Assembly (NCBI RefSeq): GCF_000733925.1
Contig: NZ_JPOO01000003.1
Location: forward strand, 434,001 to 498,000
Length of the DNA: 64,000 nt
Reading direction: 5' to 3'
From: Arenibacter algicola
GTDB taxonomy: Bacteria > Bacteroidota > Bacteroidia > Flavobacteriales > Flavobacteriaceae
Position 1 is the first letter of the stretch. Every line of letters begins with the position of its first letter. A program made the position numbers and the translations under genes. Shown here one piece after another: positions 46,534 through 55,144 of this stretch. The notes beneath the pieces were generated by a model, which saw nothing but the letters and a program-made list of their open reading frames with translations, searched no databases and was not told the DNA's origin.

Positions 46534-47487
46534 ATGATGAAGAACTACTTAGTCCATTTTGTTTTGTGTATTTCCTTTATACTGGGCATAGCCTTCCCAA
46601 TAGAACTTTTGGCCCAGGAAATAAAGATTTTTTCCGTTGAGGATTTTGATTTAAAAGGACCGGTTAAATCTTGTTTGGTTGCGACCGATTACGGAAAGGA
46701 AGAATATACCTTTAATGAAGGAGGAATTCTAACAAAGGCCGTTACCCGTTATAACGATACAGATTATGACATAACAATTTATAAATTGGATGGTTCCGTA
46801 CTATTGGAAAAACGGTTAGAGAATTATAGGGACGGTGTATTTGTGAAGAACACCTCTATTGCCAATTTTTATGAATTGGACACCACAGATGGCAAAAAGA
46901 TTACCGAAAAAATTATTTCGTACAACAAGGAGTTTTTAGATCAGTATGAATACAACTATGGAGAGGACGGGAAGCTCTCCACCATAAAACGTATCAATGA
47001 TAGCGGTATTGACGAAACTGCACTTAAATATGAAGTCTACAAAGGTGAGGTTACCGAAACATATTATTTAAATGATATCATTTTCAAATCTATCAGGACC
47101 TCAAAAATAAAGGGAAAGGACAATACCGTTCACAAATTAATTCTGACCAAAGAATTTCTGGAAGGTTTACCTCAGAAGGCGCTGGAACAGACTTATGACA
47201 GTAATAACAAACTGGTCTTGGAAAAAAGGTTTGTTTATAACGATGGTCAAAAAACATTTATTCCCACAGAAAGTATGACCTATACGTACAATGACAAGGG
47301 AATGCTAATTTCATTAAAAACTGCCAAAGGTAAATCGGTGAGTGTCCAAGAATTTATTTACCAATACGACAGCCATGAATCCGGCAACTGGATAAAACAG
47401 ATTATTACCCCGGACAACACCTATAAAACCAGAAAAATTAAATATTACGAAAAGGAAACCATACAGGCTCCGGAAGTCAAGTCGTAA
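46534..47487 (+). CDS. Exported protein with YD/RHS-like repeat character
   Basis: The 317-residue protein has a signal peptide (hydrophobic residues 8-25, likely cleavage after LLAQ). Repeated strands follow of the type YTFNEGGIL, YNYGEDGKLS, QTYDSNNKLVLEKRF and YTYNDKGMLISL. These resemble YD/RHS repeats that build beta-solenoids or shells, and such proteins sit outside the cytoplasm. There is no toxin domain at the C-terminus. It is a single gene with a promoter abutting the ATG and converges on the acetyltransferase gene. Function unknown. Confidence 0.7.
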   Translation: MMKNYLVHFVLCISFILGIAFPIELLAQEIKIFSVEDFDLKGPVKSCLVATDYGKEEYTFNEGGILTKAVTRYNDTDYDITIYKLDGSVLLEKRLENYRDGVFVKNTSIANFYELDTTDGKKITEKIISYNKEFLDQYEYNYGEDGKLSTIKRINDSGIDETALKYEVYKGEVTETYYLNDIIFKSIRTSKIKGKDNTVHKLILTKEFLEGLPQKALEQTYDSNNKLVLEKRFVYNDGQKTFIPTESMTYTYNDKGMLISLKTAKGKSVSVQEFIYQYDSHESGNWIKQIITPDNTYKTRKIKYYEKETIQAPEVKS

Positions 47488-47505
47488 ATACTTTATTCCG
47501 AAAAA

Positions 47506-48054
47506 TTAACTCCATTCCTCTTTTAGAAGGCCATAGCAGCAGGTATTTCGTTTGAAGCCATCCAACAGATAAACGTTTTTACGCAAGACACCTTCCAATT
47601 TGGCCCCCAATTTTTCAACCGCCTTACGGGATTGAATATTGCGTTCATCAATCCTAAATTCTACCTTTTCAAAATGCATTTCATTAAAGGCATGATTGAG
47701 CATTAGAAGTTTTACCTGACCATTAAGGCCAGTGCCTTGAAATTCCCTTCCTATCCATGTGGAACCTATTTCAAGAACCTTGTTTTTTTGGTCGATATTC
47801 ATAAATCGGCTACTACCCGCATACTTTTTATTCCTTTTATCGTAGATAATAAAGGGCATGGCCGTAAAATTTCTTTCTTTCTCCAGAGCCTGTTCCACAT
47901 ACTTTTTTAGTGCTTCGGGTGTCTCAATATCAGAAGGGGAATATTGAACAAGTTTTTCCTGACCGGCAATAGGCAATAAATGATGGTAGTTGCTCATTGA
48001 CAGTGGCGCCAGTTTCACAAAATCGTTTTCCAGAATTGGGCTAAAGCTTTTCAT
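47506..48054 (-). CDS. GNAT family N-acetyltransferase (RimJ/RimL type)
   Basis: The 182-residue protein belongs to the RimJ/RimL-like GNAT acetyltransferases. It has WIGREFQGTGLNGQVKLLML (acetyl-CoA loop region, about 107-126), then EFRIDERNIQSRKAVEKLGA and a closing LKEEW. The substrate is an amino group on a protein or small molecule, not predictable. It overlaps the preceding hydrolase gene by four bases (ATGA), so they are co-translated. Confidence 0.88.
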   Translation of the reverse strand: MKSFSPILENDFVKLAPLSMSNYHHLLPIAGQEKLVQYSPSDIETPEALKKYVEQALEKERNFTAMPFIIYDKRNKKYAGSSRFMNIDQKNKVLEIGSTWIGREFQGTGLNGQVKLLMLNHAFNEMHFEKVEFRIDERNIQSRKAVEKLGAKLEGVLRKNVYLLDGFKRNTCCYGLLKEEWS

Positions 48055-48701
48055 GTAATTAGATTGATTAAAATATCCTTTTTTATTTCATGCCCACCAT
48101 CAAATTTAATCAATTCGGCTTTTCCGTTAAATAGCGATTTCAACTTTTCCTTCTCTCTTTGTAGACGGGATTCCGATATAAATTCATCCTTATTGCCCAA
48201 CACCAATTTTATCTTGGCGTTTTTGGTAAGTAAAAATTTAAAATCCTCAGGAGTAAGTTCCTCTGGGATACCACCAGCATATAATATCAATTGATCTAGG
48301 TTAACTTTACTTTTCGCGGTCCAACGGGCAGCTATGGACACCCCTTGGGAAAAGCCCAATACAATTAGTCTGCAATGGGCGGGTATTTTTTCCGAGGCCA
48401 ACAGATTATCCATATAATTTAAAACATTCCCCGTTTCCAAAACCGTGTTTTCCTTGGTAAGCCAACTAGCTCCAACATGCTTAAAATCCTTGTTCAAATA
48501 ATATTTTGAGGGAGCCTGTGGAGCAATAATATAATTTTCCTCCTTGGGCAATTCATTAAAATATTTAATAAAATATCTGCTCAAAAATCCAATACCGTGA
48601 AATACTATCCAAACATTCTTGGTTTTTTCGCTCAGGATGTTCAAGGCGCAATAGGTATTGGTGGCAGTATATGAAATTTGCTTTTCTTTGAGTTCCATCA
48701 A
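48051..48701 (-). CDS. Alpha/beta hydrolase (carboxylesterase/phospholipase-like)
   Basis: The 216-residue protein has the alpha/beta-hydrolase elbow LGFSQGVSIAARW (nucleophile Ser near residue 120), an oxyanion segment VFHGIG, a likely catalytic Asp in GNKDEFISE, and His in FDGGHEI. It lacks a signal peptide. It resembles the YpfH/EstB type of small carboxylesterases. It is co-transcribed with the acetyltransferase. Confidence 0.85.
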   Translation of the reverse strand: MMELKEKQISYTATNTYCALNILSEKTKNVWIVFHGIGFLSRYFIKYFNELPKEENYIIAPQAPSKYYLNKDFKHVGASWLTKENTVLETGNVLNYMDNLLASEKIPAHCRLIVLGFSQGVSIAARWTAKSKVNLDQLILYAGGIPEELTPEDFKFLLTKNAKIKLVLGNKDEFISESRLQREKEKLKSLFNGKAELIKFDGGHEIKKDILINLIT

Positions 48702-48770
48702 TTTTGGGATAAGGTATAAAGTAACACAATTGTTGAATTTCTAATGCTTAATTTTACAAAAAAATAATTC

Positions 48771-49193
48771 ATGAACGAATACAAGGAGAAAATTCTAAAA
48801 ATTTGCAATGAGCATAACAAAGCTACCCTAATGGAAACCTTGAATATAGAATATATTGATGTTGGAGAGAATTATTTGGTGGCAAAAATGCCAGTTACTT
48901 CGCAGGTACATCAACCTGATGGGGTTTTACATGGTGGTGCCACTGTGGCATTGGCCGAAAGTGTAGGAAGTATGGCTTCCCACATTTTTTTGGATACCAA
49001 AGAATTTTTTGTTCGTGGTTTGGAAATATCGGCCAATCATGTCAAAAGCATCAGGGAGGGAGATGTTTACGCTAGGGCAGAGGTGGTACATAAAGGCCGT
49101 ACCACACAGATTTGGGATATTAAAGTAACGGATAAAGACGGAAACCTAATTTCAATTTGCAAACTTACCACCATTGCCTTATCCAAAAAATAG
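48771..49193 (+). CDS. Hotdog-fold acyl-CoA thioesterase (possible DHNA-CoA thioesterase)
   Basis: The 140-residue protein is a PaaI/YdiI-type hotdog thioesterase: HQPDGVLHGGATVALAESVGSMAS contains the conserved HGG turn and catalytic Glu in ALAES. The gene is one base before menF, so in this operon it probably hydrolyses 1,4-dihydroxy-2-naphthoyl-CoA, the role of MenI/YdiI in menaquinone synthesis. That specificity is inference from context. Confidence 0.85.
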   Translation: MNEYKEKILKICNEHNKATLMETLNIEYIDVGENYLVAKMPVTSQVHQPDGVLHGGATVALAESVGSMASHIFLDTKEFFVRGLEISANHVKSIREGDVYARAEVVHKGRTTQIWDIKVTDKDGNLISICKLTTIALSKK

Positions 49194-49194
49194 T

Positions 49195-50304
49195 ATGTCC
49201 CTAGGTTTTTTAGATCAAATTGAAGAGCACTTTCGTCAAGGATTGCCATTTGTTGCCTATAGAAAACCCAATAAGGCTGAAGTAAAGGTAATTTTTCAAA
49301 ATGACCGGGAATTACATTATATAAACAACTTTACCGAGAGTGGCTTTGTATTCGCACCCTTTAATGGGGTAGGACCTGCCGTCTTAATTAAAGAGGACGA
49401 AGCTTTAGAGGAAACCTTTGAATCGGAACCGGTAAACGCCAAAAATCCAATTTCCCCTTCATTAGATCAGGACTCCGATAAAGATTTTTACCTCAAATTA
49501 ATAGAACAGGCAATCAAAAGCATTGATTCGGGAAATTTAAAAAAGGTGGTACTATCCAGAAGTATAGAAGTAGGGACCTCAAAGACCCCTTTTGTTATGT
49601 TCAGCGATTTGCTCCTCCAATATCCAAAAGCTTTTTGTTATATCTGGTTCCATCCTAAAATTGGGCTGTGGTTGGGAGCCACTCCCGAAATATTTTTGGA
49701 AACTGAAAACAATAAATTTAGGACTATGTCCTTAGCTGGCACCCAATTGCATAAGGTTGGAGAAGCACCAATTTGGAAAGAAAAAGAAATTGAAGAGCAG
49801 GAGATGGTGACCCAATTTATTCAAAGTTCACTGAAAGACAAGGTTTCTTCCCTAGAGGTATCCGAGGCCATGTCTATTAGAGCGGGCAATCTTTGGCATA
49901 TTAAATCGTCCGTTTCTGGAAATATGAATAATTCGCGGCTCCAAGAAATTATAGAAGTCCTACACCCAACGCCGGCCGTTTGTGGACTACCAAAAAATGC
50001 GGCTAAAGAATTTATTTTGGAAAATGAGAATTATGAACGCCAATTCTATACAGGTTTTTTGGGAGAGTTAAATTTTAAGGAAGATATCAGACGGCCATCA
50101 ACAAGAAAAAATCAGGAAAATATGGCCTATAGGACCATAAAGAACAGAACCTCCTTGTATGTAAATTTAAGATGCATGCAGGTACTGGAAAACAAGGTAA
50201 AAGTCTATGTTGGCGGCGGCATAACCAGTAGGTCGGTCCCCGACAAGGAATGGCAGGAGACACTGGATAAAAGTAGGACCATGTTAAATATAGTTTTAAA
50301 GTAA
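49195..50304 (+). CDS. menF: Isochorismate synthase
   Basis: The 369-residue chorismate-binding enzyme converts chorismate to isochorismate, the first committed menaquinone step. Motifs include LKKVVLSRSIEV (catalytic Lys, about 115), GATPEIFLE, MSLAGTQ, LHPTPAVCGLPK, the acidic GFLGELN and VYVGGGITSRSVPDKEW at the end. I choose ATG 49195, directly after the thioesterase stop; a TTG 21 bases upstream would overlap it. It precedes menD by 56 bases. Confidence 0.93.
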   Translation: MSLGFLDQIEEHFRQGLPFVAYRKPNKAEVKVIFQNDRELHYINNFTESGFVFAPFNGVGPAVLIKEDEALEETFESEPVNAKNPISPSLDQDSDKDFYLKLIEQAIKSIDSGNLKKVVLSRSIEVGTSKTPFVMFSDLLLQYPKAFCYIWFHPKIGLWLGATPEIFLETENNKFRTMSLAGTQLHKVGEAPIWKEKEIEEQEMVTQFIQSSLKDKVSSLEVSEAMSIRAGNLWHIKSSVSGNMNNSRLQEIIEVLHPTPAVCGLPKNAAKEFILENENYERQFYTGFLGELNFKEDIRRPSTRKNQENMAYRTIKNRTSLYVNLRCMQVLENKVKVYVGGGITSRSVPDKEWQETLDKSRTMLNIVLK

Positions 50305-50347
50305 ACCAAAAACCAGCTATGAATTGGTTTTAGAAATACCTGAGTTG

Positions 50348-50355
50348 TATTTTTG
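50348..50355 (+). promoter_or_regulatory. Near-leaderless promoter -7 element of menD
   Basis: TATTTTTG matches TAnnTTTG and is five bases from the menD ATG at 50361. It suggests menD has its own start site with little or no 5' UTR besides readthrough from menF. Confidence 0.45.
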
Positions 50356-50360
50356 CAATA

Positions 50361-52115
50361 ATGAAATATTCCAATATTCCCACCGCACAGTCACTTGTCC
50401 ATCATTGCAAAGCAAGGGGCATTAAAAATATAATTATATCTCCGGGATCAAGAAATGCACCTTTGACCATAAGTTTTTCGGAAGACCCTTTTTTTAATTG
50501 TTATAGTATCGTTGACGAGCGTTGCGCTGCATTTTTTGCTCTGGGCATATCACAGCAACTAATGCAACCTACAGTAATTTTATGTACCTCTGGCAGTGCA
50601 TTGTTAAACTATTATCCCGCCATTGCGGAAGCTTTCTATAGCGATATACCACTAATTGTTATATCGGCGGATAGGCCCTCTTATAAAGTGGATATAGGGG
50701 ACGGACAAACCATAAGACAGGAAAATGTGTTTGAAAAGCATATTGGTCACTCCGCAAACCTAAAACAGGATGTTTGTCATTCAACCCATAAAATCAGGAA
50801 ATATGACCCAGATCAATTAGCGGAAGAAAATATTGACCAATCCCAATTTCTGGTTCAAGAGTACAATGACAAAGCACTTAACAAGGCACTTAATATTGCC
50901 ATTGCCAATAATACTCCCGTACATATAAATATTCCGTTCGAAGAGCCTTTGTACGAAACAGTGGAGGAATCCCCACTTTTGCCACAGATTGAGTTATTGA
51001 AGAAGCAAGGGGAAAATGGTCTAGACGAATGGCAGGACTATATTCATAGCTGGCAAAATGCTTCCCGAAAAATGGTGTTGGTCGGGGTAAATCCGCCTAA
51101 CGCGGTTGAAAAAATGTATTTGGAAATTCTTGCCAAAGATCCAACGGTTGTGGTAATGACGGAATGTACTTCCAATTTATTTCATCCCAACTTTTTCCCC
51201 AATATAGACAGTATAATAGCTCCTATTGAGAAATCCGCCAACAAGGAAGAATTGTTCAAAATGCTACGCCCGGAAATTGTCCTAACATTTGGGGGGCTTA
51301 TTGTTTCGAAAAAAATAAAGGCTTTTTTAAGGGATTATTCCCCCTTAATGCATTGGCATGTAAATCCCAAAAAAGCATACAACACCTTTTTTAGTCTAAC
51401 AAAACATTTTAAAACGACTCCCAACGAATTATTTAAAAACCTTTTGGCAAACCCTTCGTCCCAAGAAAGTAACTATTATGACTATTGGACAAAAAGGAAG
51501 GATCATTACAAGTTAAGAAGACAACAGTACTTACTGGAAATACCATTTTCTGACATGTGGGTATTCCATAAGACTTTGGAAAGTATTCCAAGTAATTATC
51601 AACTACAACTGTCCAACAGTTCTACTGTTAGATATGCCCAATTATTCGATTTGGAGCCCTCTATCCGTGTTTTCTGCAATAGAGGCACCAGTGGTATAGA
51701 TGGCAGTACTTCAACGGCCATAGGGGCTTCGATTTATGAACCCAGTCCAACATTGCTGATTACGGGCGATTTAAGCTTTATCTATGACAGCAATGGTCTA
51801 TGGAACAATTACATTAAACCTAATTTTAGGATAATCGTTATCAATAATGGTGGCGGCGGCATTTTTAGAATTTTACCTGGCAAAGAGGAAACCGACAATT
51901 TCAATACCTTCTTTGAGACAACCCATAATCTTAATATCCAATCCATAGCTGAAATGTACAACTTTGAATTTGAGTCCGTTTCCAACAAAATCGACTTAAT
52001 TGAAGCCTTGGGGAATTTCTATAAAGCATCCGAAAAACCCAAAATTCTTGAAATAAAAACGCCTAGATTATTAAATAACAATATTTTGCTTAGTTATTTT
52101 GATTTCATATCTTAG
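50361..52115 (+). CDS. menD: SEPHCHC synthase (menaquinone synthesis)
   Basis: MenD is a thiamine-diphosphate enzyme that adds the succinyl semialdehyde carbanion from 2-oxoglutarate to isochorismate. The 584-residue sequence has the N-terminal SPGSRNAPLTISF, CTSGSALLNYYPAIAEAFY, and the C-terminal ThDP block GTSGIDGSTSTAIG, LLITGDLSFIYDSNGLW and VINNGGGGIFRILPG. Complete and typical. Confidence 0.95.
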   Translation: MKYSNIPTAQSLVHHCKARGIKNIIISPGSRNAPLTISFSEDPFFNCYSIVDERCAAFFALGISQQLMQPTVILCTSGSALLNYYPAIAEAFYSDIPLIVISADRPSYKVDIGDGQTIRQENVFEKHIGHSANLKQDVCHSTHKIRKYDPDQLAEENIDQSQFLVQEYNDKALNKALNIAIANNTPVHINIPFEEPLYETVEESPLLPQIELLKKQGENGLDEWQDYIHSWQNASRKMVLVGVNPPNAVEKMYLEILAKDPTVVVMTECTSNLFHPNFFPNIDSIIAPIEKSANKEELFKMLRPEIVLTFGGLIVSKKIKAFLRDYSPLMHWHVNPKKAYNTFFSLTKHFKTTPNELFKNLLANPSSQESNYYDYWTKRKDHYKLRRQQYLLEIPFSDMWVFHKTLESIPSNYQLQLSNSSTVRYAQLFDLEPSIRVFCNRGTSGIDGSTSTAIGASIYEPSPTLLITGDLSFIYDSNGLWNNYIKPNFRIIVINNGGGGIFRILPGKEETDNFNTFFETTHNLNIQSIAEMYNFEFESVSNKIDLIEALGNFYKASEKPKILEIKTPRLLNNNILLSYFDFIS

Positions 52116-52152
52116 AAAGATATTAATCTAATCATTAAGAATATATACTATT

Positions 52153-52494
52153 ATGAGCAAAAGAGATGAATTAATCGAAAAATATGCAGCAGACATCAAG
52201 GACAAATTTGGTGAAACTCCAAATATGGATTTATTGACGAAAGTTACCATAGGATTAGGGCCTTCCATATACAACATGGATGCGTCTAAAGTTTCAGGGT
52301 CGGATGACAAAGAATTGCAAACGGTTAAGAATAACTTCCTAATTAAAAAACTGGGATTAAAAGATAGCCCACAATTAATGGATGCTATTAAAAGCGTAAC
52401 AGACAAATACGGCAGTTCCGTAAAGAGCAAGCACAGGGCCGTAGTTTATTATATGTTGGCGAAACACTTTAAAAAGGAATCCGTCTATAAATAA
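52153..52494 (+). CDS. DUF2853 family protein
   Basis: The 113-residue cytosolic protein matches DUF2853: KYAADIKDKFGETPNMDLLTKVT, then the conserved C-terminal SSVKSKHRAVVYYMLAKHF. The family has no assigned function. It follows menD by 37 bases and ends at a terminator, so it is probably co-transcribed with menD. Confidence 0.85.
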   Translation: MSKRDELIEKYAADIKDKFGETPNMDLLTKVTIGLGPSIYNMDASKVSGSDDKELQTVKNNFLIKKLGLKDSPQLMDAIKSVTDKYGSSVKSKHRAVVYYMLAKHFKKESVYK

Positions 52495-52516
52495 TAGTAC
52501 CTACAATATATACATG

Positions 52517-52547
52517 AGCCGCCTTTAAAAAGAGCGGCTTTTTTTTA
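52517..52547 (+). terminator. Terminator after the DUF2853 gene
   Basis: AGCCGC (52517-52522) pairs with GCGGCT (52534-52539), followed by an unbroken T-run to 52547. The next gene has its own promoter. Confidence 0.8.
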
Positions 52548-52566
52548 TTGAGATTCTTTTTAAACG

Positions 52567-52574
52567 TATTTTTG
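52567..52574 (+). promoter_or_regulatory. Near-leaderless promoter -7 element of the CvfB-like gene
   Basis: TATTTTTG matches TAnnTTTG, four bases from the ATG at 52579. The same TATTTTTGC-to-ATG arrangement is seen at menD. Confidence 0.45.
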
Positions 52575-52578
52575 CCAA

Positions 52579-53409
52579 ATGATAGCACTTGGAAAATATA
52601 ATAACTTAGAAATACTTAGGGACACAACAGTTGGTCTCTTTTTGGGAGATGACGAAGGTAATGATGTACTATTGCCCAATAAGTATGTACCCGAGGAATT
52701 TGAGATCGGAGACCACTTGGATGTATTTTGCTATCTGGATCATGAAGAGCGAATTGTAGCTACTACATTGGTACCTTTTGTGACTGTAGATCAGTTTCAG
52801 TTGCTCCAAGTTGCAGAAGTAAATGAATACGGTGCGTTTATGGACTGGGGACTGGAAAAGCATTTGTTGGTTCCTTTTAGGGAACAGCGCAACAAAATGC
52901 AAGAAGGTCAATGGTACGTTGTATATTGCTATTTGGATGAAAAAACAGATAGACTGGTAGCTTCCAACAAGCTGGATAAATTTTTGTCCAATGATGAATT
53001 AACAGTGCAAGCCCTGGACGAGGTAGATCTTGTGGTTACCAGACTGACCGATTTAGGCTGGGAGGTAATTATAAACCATAAGCACAAAGGATTGGTTTAC
53101 TCCAACGAAATTTTCAAAAAAGTGGCCGTTGGGGACAAACTAAAAGGGTATATAAAAAATATAAGGCCAGATAACAAAATAGATGTTAGCTTACAACCTA
53201 TAGGATACAAAAGTTTAGAGCCTGCGGCAAACTTAATTTATGAAAAACTTGTCGCCAATGGTGGAATTCTAAATTTACACGATAAATCGGACCCAGAGGA
53301 TATTAAAAGAATTATGCAGATGAGCAAGAAGACTTTTAAAAAGGGAATAGGGGCTCTGTACAAGGAACGTAAAATAGAAATTAAGCCAGATAGCATCAAG
53401 TTGCTATAA
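52579..53409 (+). CDS. cvfB: CvfB-like S1-domain RNA-binding protein
   Basis: The 276-residue protein has the CvfB/YitL architecture: three S1-like beta-barrels (about 5-60, 70-130 and 140-210) and a C-terminal winged-helix (about 220-276, DPEDIKRIMQMSKKTFKKGIGALY). Members bind RNA; in Staphylococcus CvfB influences virulence gene expression. It is cytosolic. It is co-oriented with menaquinone genes but its function is not linked to them. Confidence 0.88.
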   Translation: MIALGKYNNLEILRDTTVGLFLGDDEGNDVLLPNKYVPEEFEIGDHLDVFCYLDHEERIVATTLVPFVTVDQFQLLQVAEVNEYGAFMDWGLEKHLLVPFREQRNKMQEGQWYVVYCYLDEKTDRLVASNKLDKFLSNDELTVQALDEVDLVVTRLTDLGWEVIINHKHKGLVYSNEIFKKVAVGDKLKGYIKNIRPDNKIDVSLQPIGYKSLEPAANLIYEKLVANGGILNLHDKSDPEDIKRIMQMSKKTFKKGIGALYKERKIEIKPDSIKLL

Positions 53410-53589
53410 TTTACCAGCTTTAAATAACGGACATTAAATTAGTGGTGTCCAATTATTTAAGGATTTTACTTTTAATTATTTGTCGTTTTGCAACAAAAAC
53501 CATTACTTTTACAACAACCAAGTTTAAAAACATAAATAGTCGATTTATTTTCACTAATTTTAGAACTCATCCCCTAAACAATTTAGACT

Positions 53590-54201
53590 ATGCCATTCAT
53601 AGAGGAAAGTGATTTATTAGAATTGCATAAAGACATAGACAAGGCTCAAATCATAAATGAGCGTCTATTGGATCAAATAAAATACAAGAACAAGGAATTA
53701 AAGCGCAGTAAGATACAGCGAAATCTATTTGGCAGTATAACCGTGCTTTTTTTAATTGGCACACTGGCCATTTTCTCGTACAATGCAGGATTTATCAGAT
53801 CTTCCAATTATGAGAACAGAAATAACATGAGCAATAACCTCTTGGTGTCCATAGATAGTCTGGAGGTGATAAAGGCCAGAATAGATAATCTTAAGGAACA
53901 GAACGAGGAACTAAGTCTCGTGAAGGAGTTTTATTTGGCTAAAAAGTTTTTGGATAAAGAAAAGATTTATTCCGTTCAGGTTAAGTCCTTTGTAGACAAC
54001 AACATAACTCTTGCTTCAGAATCTCTCAACAATACAATATTCGTAAAAACCAATCCCTTTTATTCTTACTCTCTGGGAAATTTTGAAACCTTGGAAGAAG
54101 CCAGATCTTTTAGGTTCCAATTGGTGAAAATGGGTTTTGAGGATGCATTCGTTGCTTCGTACAAAGAAGGAAAGCGTTTAGAAATAGAAGACCCATATTA
54201 A
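53590..54201 (+). CDS. Single-pass membrane protein with SPOR-like C-terminus
   Basis: The 203-residue protein has a basic, helical N-terminal part (residues 1-45), one membrane helix (about 47-66, GSITVLFLIGTLAIFSYNAG), a coiled-coil stretch (about 85-115), and a C-terminal ~70 residues. That end reads IYSVQVKSFVDN, YSYSLGNFETLEEARSFRFQLVKMGFEDAFVASYKEG, the beta-alpha-beta pattern of SPOR/sporulation-related peptidoglycan-binding domains. It would sit in the inner membrane with the SPOR-like end in the periplasm. It is one base before menA. I infer a septum or envelope role, weakly. Confidence 0.65.
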   Translation: MPFIEESDLLELHKDIDKAQIINERLLDQIKYKNKELKRSKIQRNLFGSITVLFLIGTLAIFSYNAGFIRSSNYENRNNMSNNLLVSIDSLEVIKARIDNLKEQNEELSLVKEFYLAKKFLDKEKIYSVQVKSFVDNNITLASESLNNTIFVKTNPFYSYSLGNFETLEEARSFRFQLVKMGFEDAFVASYKEGKRLEIEDPY

Positions 54202-54202
54202 A

Positions 54203-55111
54203 TTGCCAAAAATTAAAGCTTGGATTAGTGCGGCCCGTTTGAGGACACTTCCTCTTTCGTTGTCCGGAATAATTATAGGTACAGCACTGGGAAGCATGTA
54301 CGGCCAATTTCGTTGGGATATTTTTGTATTTGCACTATTAACCACTGTCGCATTCCAGATTACTTCAAATTTCGCCAATGATTATGGCGATGGTGTTAAA
54401 GGCACCGATAATGAAAATAGGGTAGGACCTATGCGCGCTCTCCAAAGTGGCCAGTTAACCAGGCACGAACTTAAAAGTGGGATTGTAATTTCAATTGTAA
54501 TATGTGTCTTTTTAACAGTTGCCCTATTATATCTCTCCTTTGGTACAAAGAACCTTCTTTTTACCCTAATTTTCGGAGCACTTGGAATTCTGAGCATTTG
54601 GGCAGCCATTAAATACACCGTTGGAAAATCGGCCTATGGATATAAGGGCCTGGGAGATTTGTTCGTTTTTCTTTTTTTTGGCCTGCTGGGAGTAATGGGT
54701 TCCATGTTTCTTTATACCAAAACACTATTTGCGATGGCTATTTTTCCTGCTGTAGCTATAGGCCTTTTGAGTACGGGGGTATTGAATCTTAACAACTTAA
54801 GGGACTATGAGTCCGATAAGACTTCCAATAAAAATACCCTGATAGTGAAGATGGGCATTAAAAACGGTAAAATATACCATGTTTTCCTAATCATAATTAG
54901 TTTTATAAGCATGCTGGCCTTTACCTTCATGCATTACCAGAATTGGAAAAATGCCATTCATTTAGCAGCATTTGTACCTATATTTATACATCTAAATAAA
55001 ATGTGGAAAATTAGGAATACGGTACTGCTGGATCCCGAATTGAAAAAGTTGGCTTTGAGCACTTTTTTATTGTCGATTCTGTTTTATTTTAGTTTTAATA
55101 ATTTTTCGTAA
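54203..55111 (+). CDS. menA: 1,4-dihydroxy-2-naphthoate polyprenyltransferase
   Basis: MenA attaches the isoprenoid tail in menaquinone synthesis. The UbiA-type protein has about eight membrane helices. The two Asp-rich motifs that hold Mg-prenyl diphosphate are NDYGDGVKGTD (about 72) and DYESDKTSNKNT (about 196). The likely start is TTG 54203, one base after the upstream stop, because no ATG occurs before the conserved ARLRTLPLSLSG. The length of 302 residues is normal. Confidence 0.93.
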   Translation: MPKIKAWISAARLRTLPLSLSGIIIGTALGSMYGQFRWDIFVFALLTTVAFQITSNFANDYGDGVKGTDNENRVGPMRALQSGQLTRHELKSGIVISIVICVFLTVALLYLSFGTKNLLFTLIFGALGILSIWAAIKYTVGKSAYGYKGLGDLFVFLFFGLLGVMGSMFLYTKTLFAMAIFPAVAIGLLSTGVLNLNNLRDYESDKTSNKNTLIVKMGIKNGKIYHVFLIIISFISMLAFTFMHYQNWKNAIHLAAFVPIFIHLNKMWKIRNTVLLDPELKKLALSTFLLSILFYFSFNNFS

Positions 55112-55116
55112 TTTTG
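55109..55116 (+). promoter_or_regulatory. Candidate -7 element for the LytTR regulator gene
   Basis: TAATTTTG matches TAnnTTTG, overlaps the menA stop codon and lies 28 bases before the downstream start. Confidence 0.35.
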
Positions 55117-55144
55117 AGATAATAACCAATCAAATAAATACACC

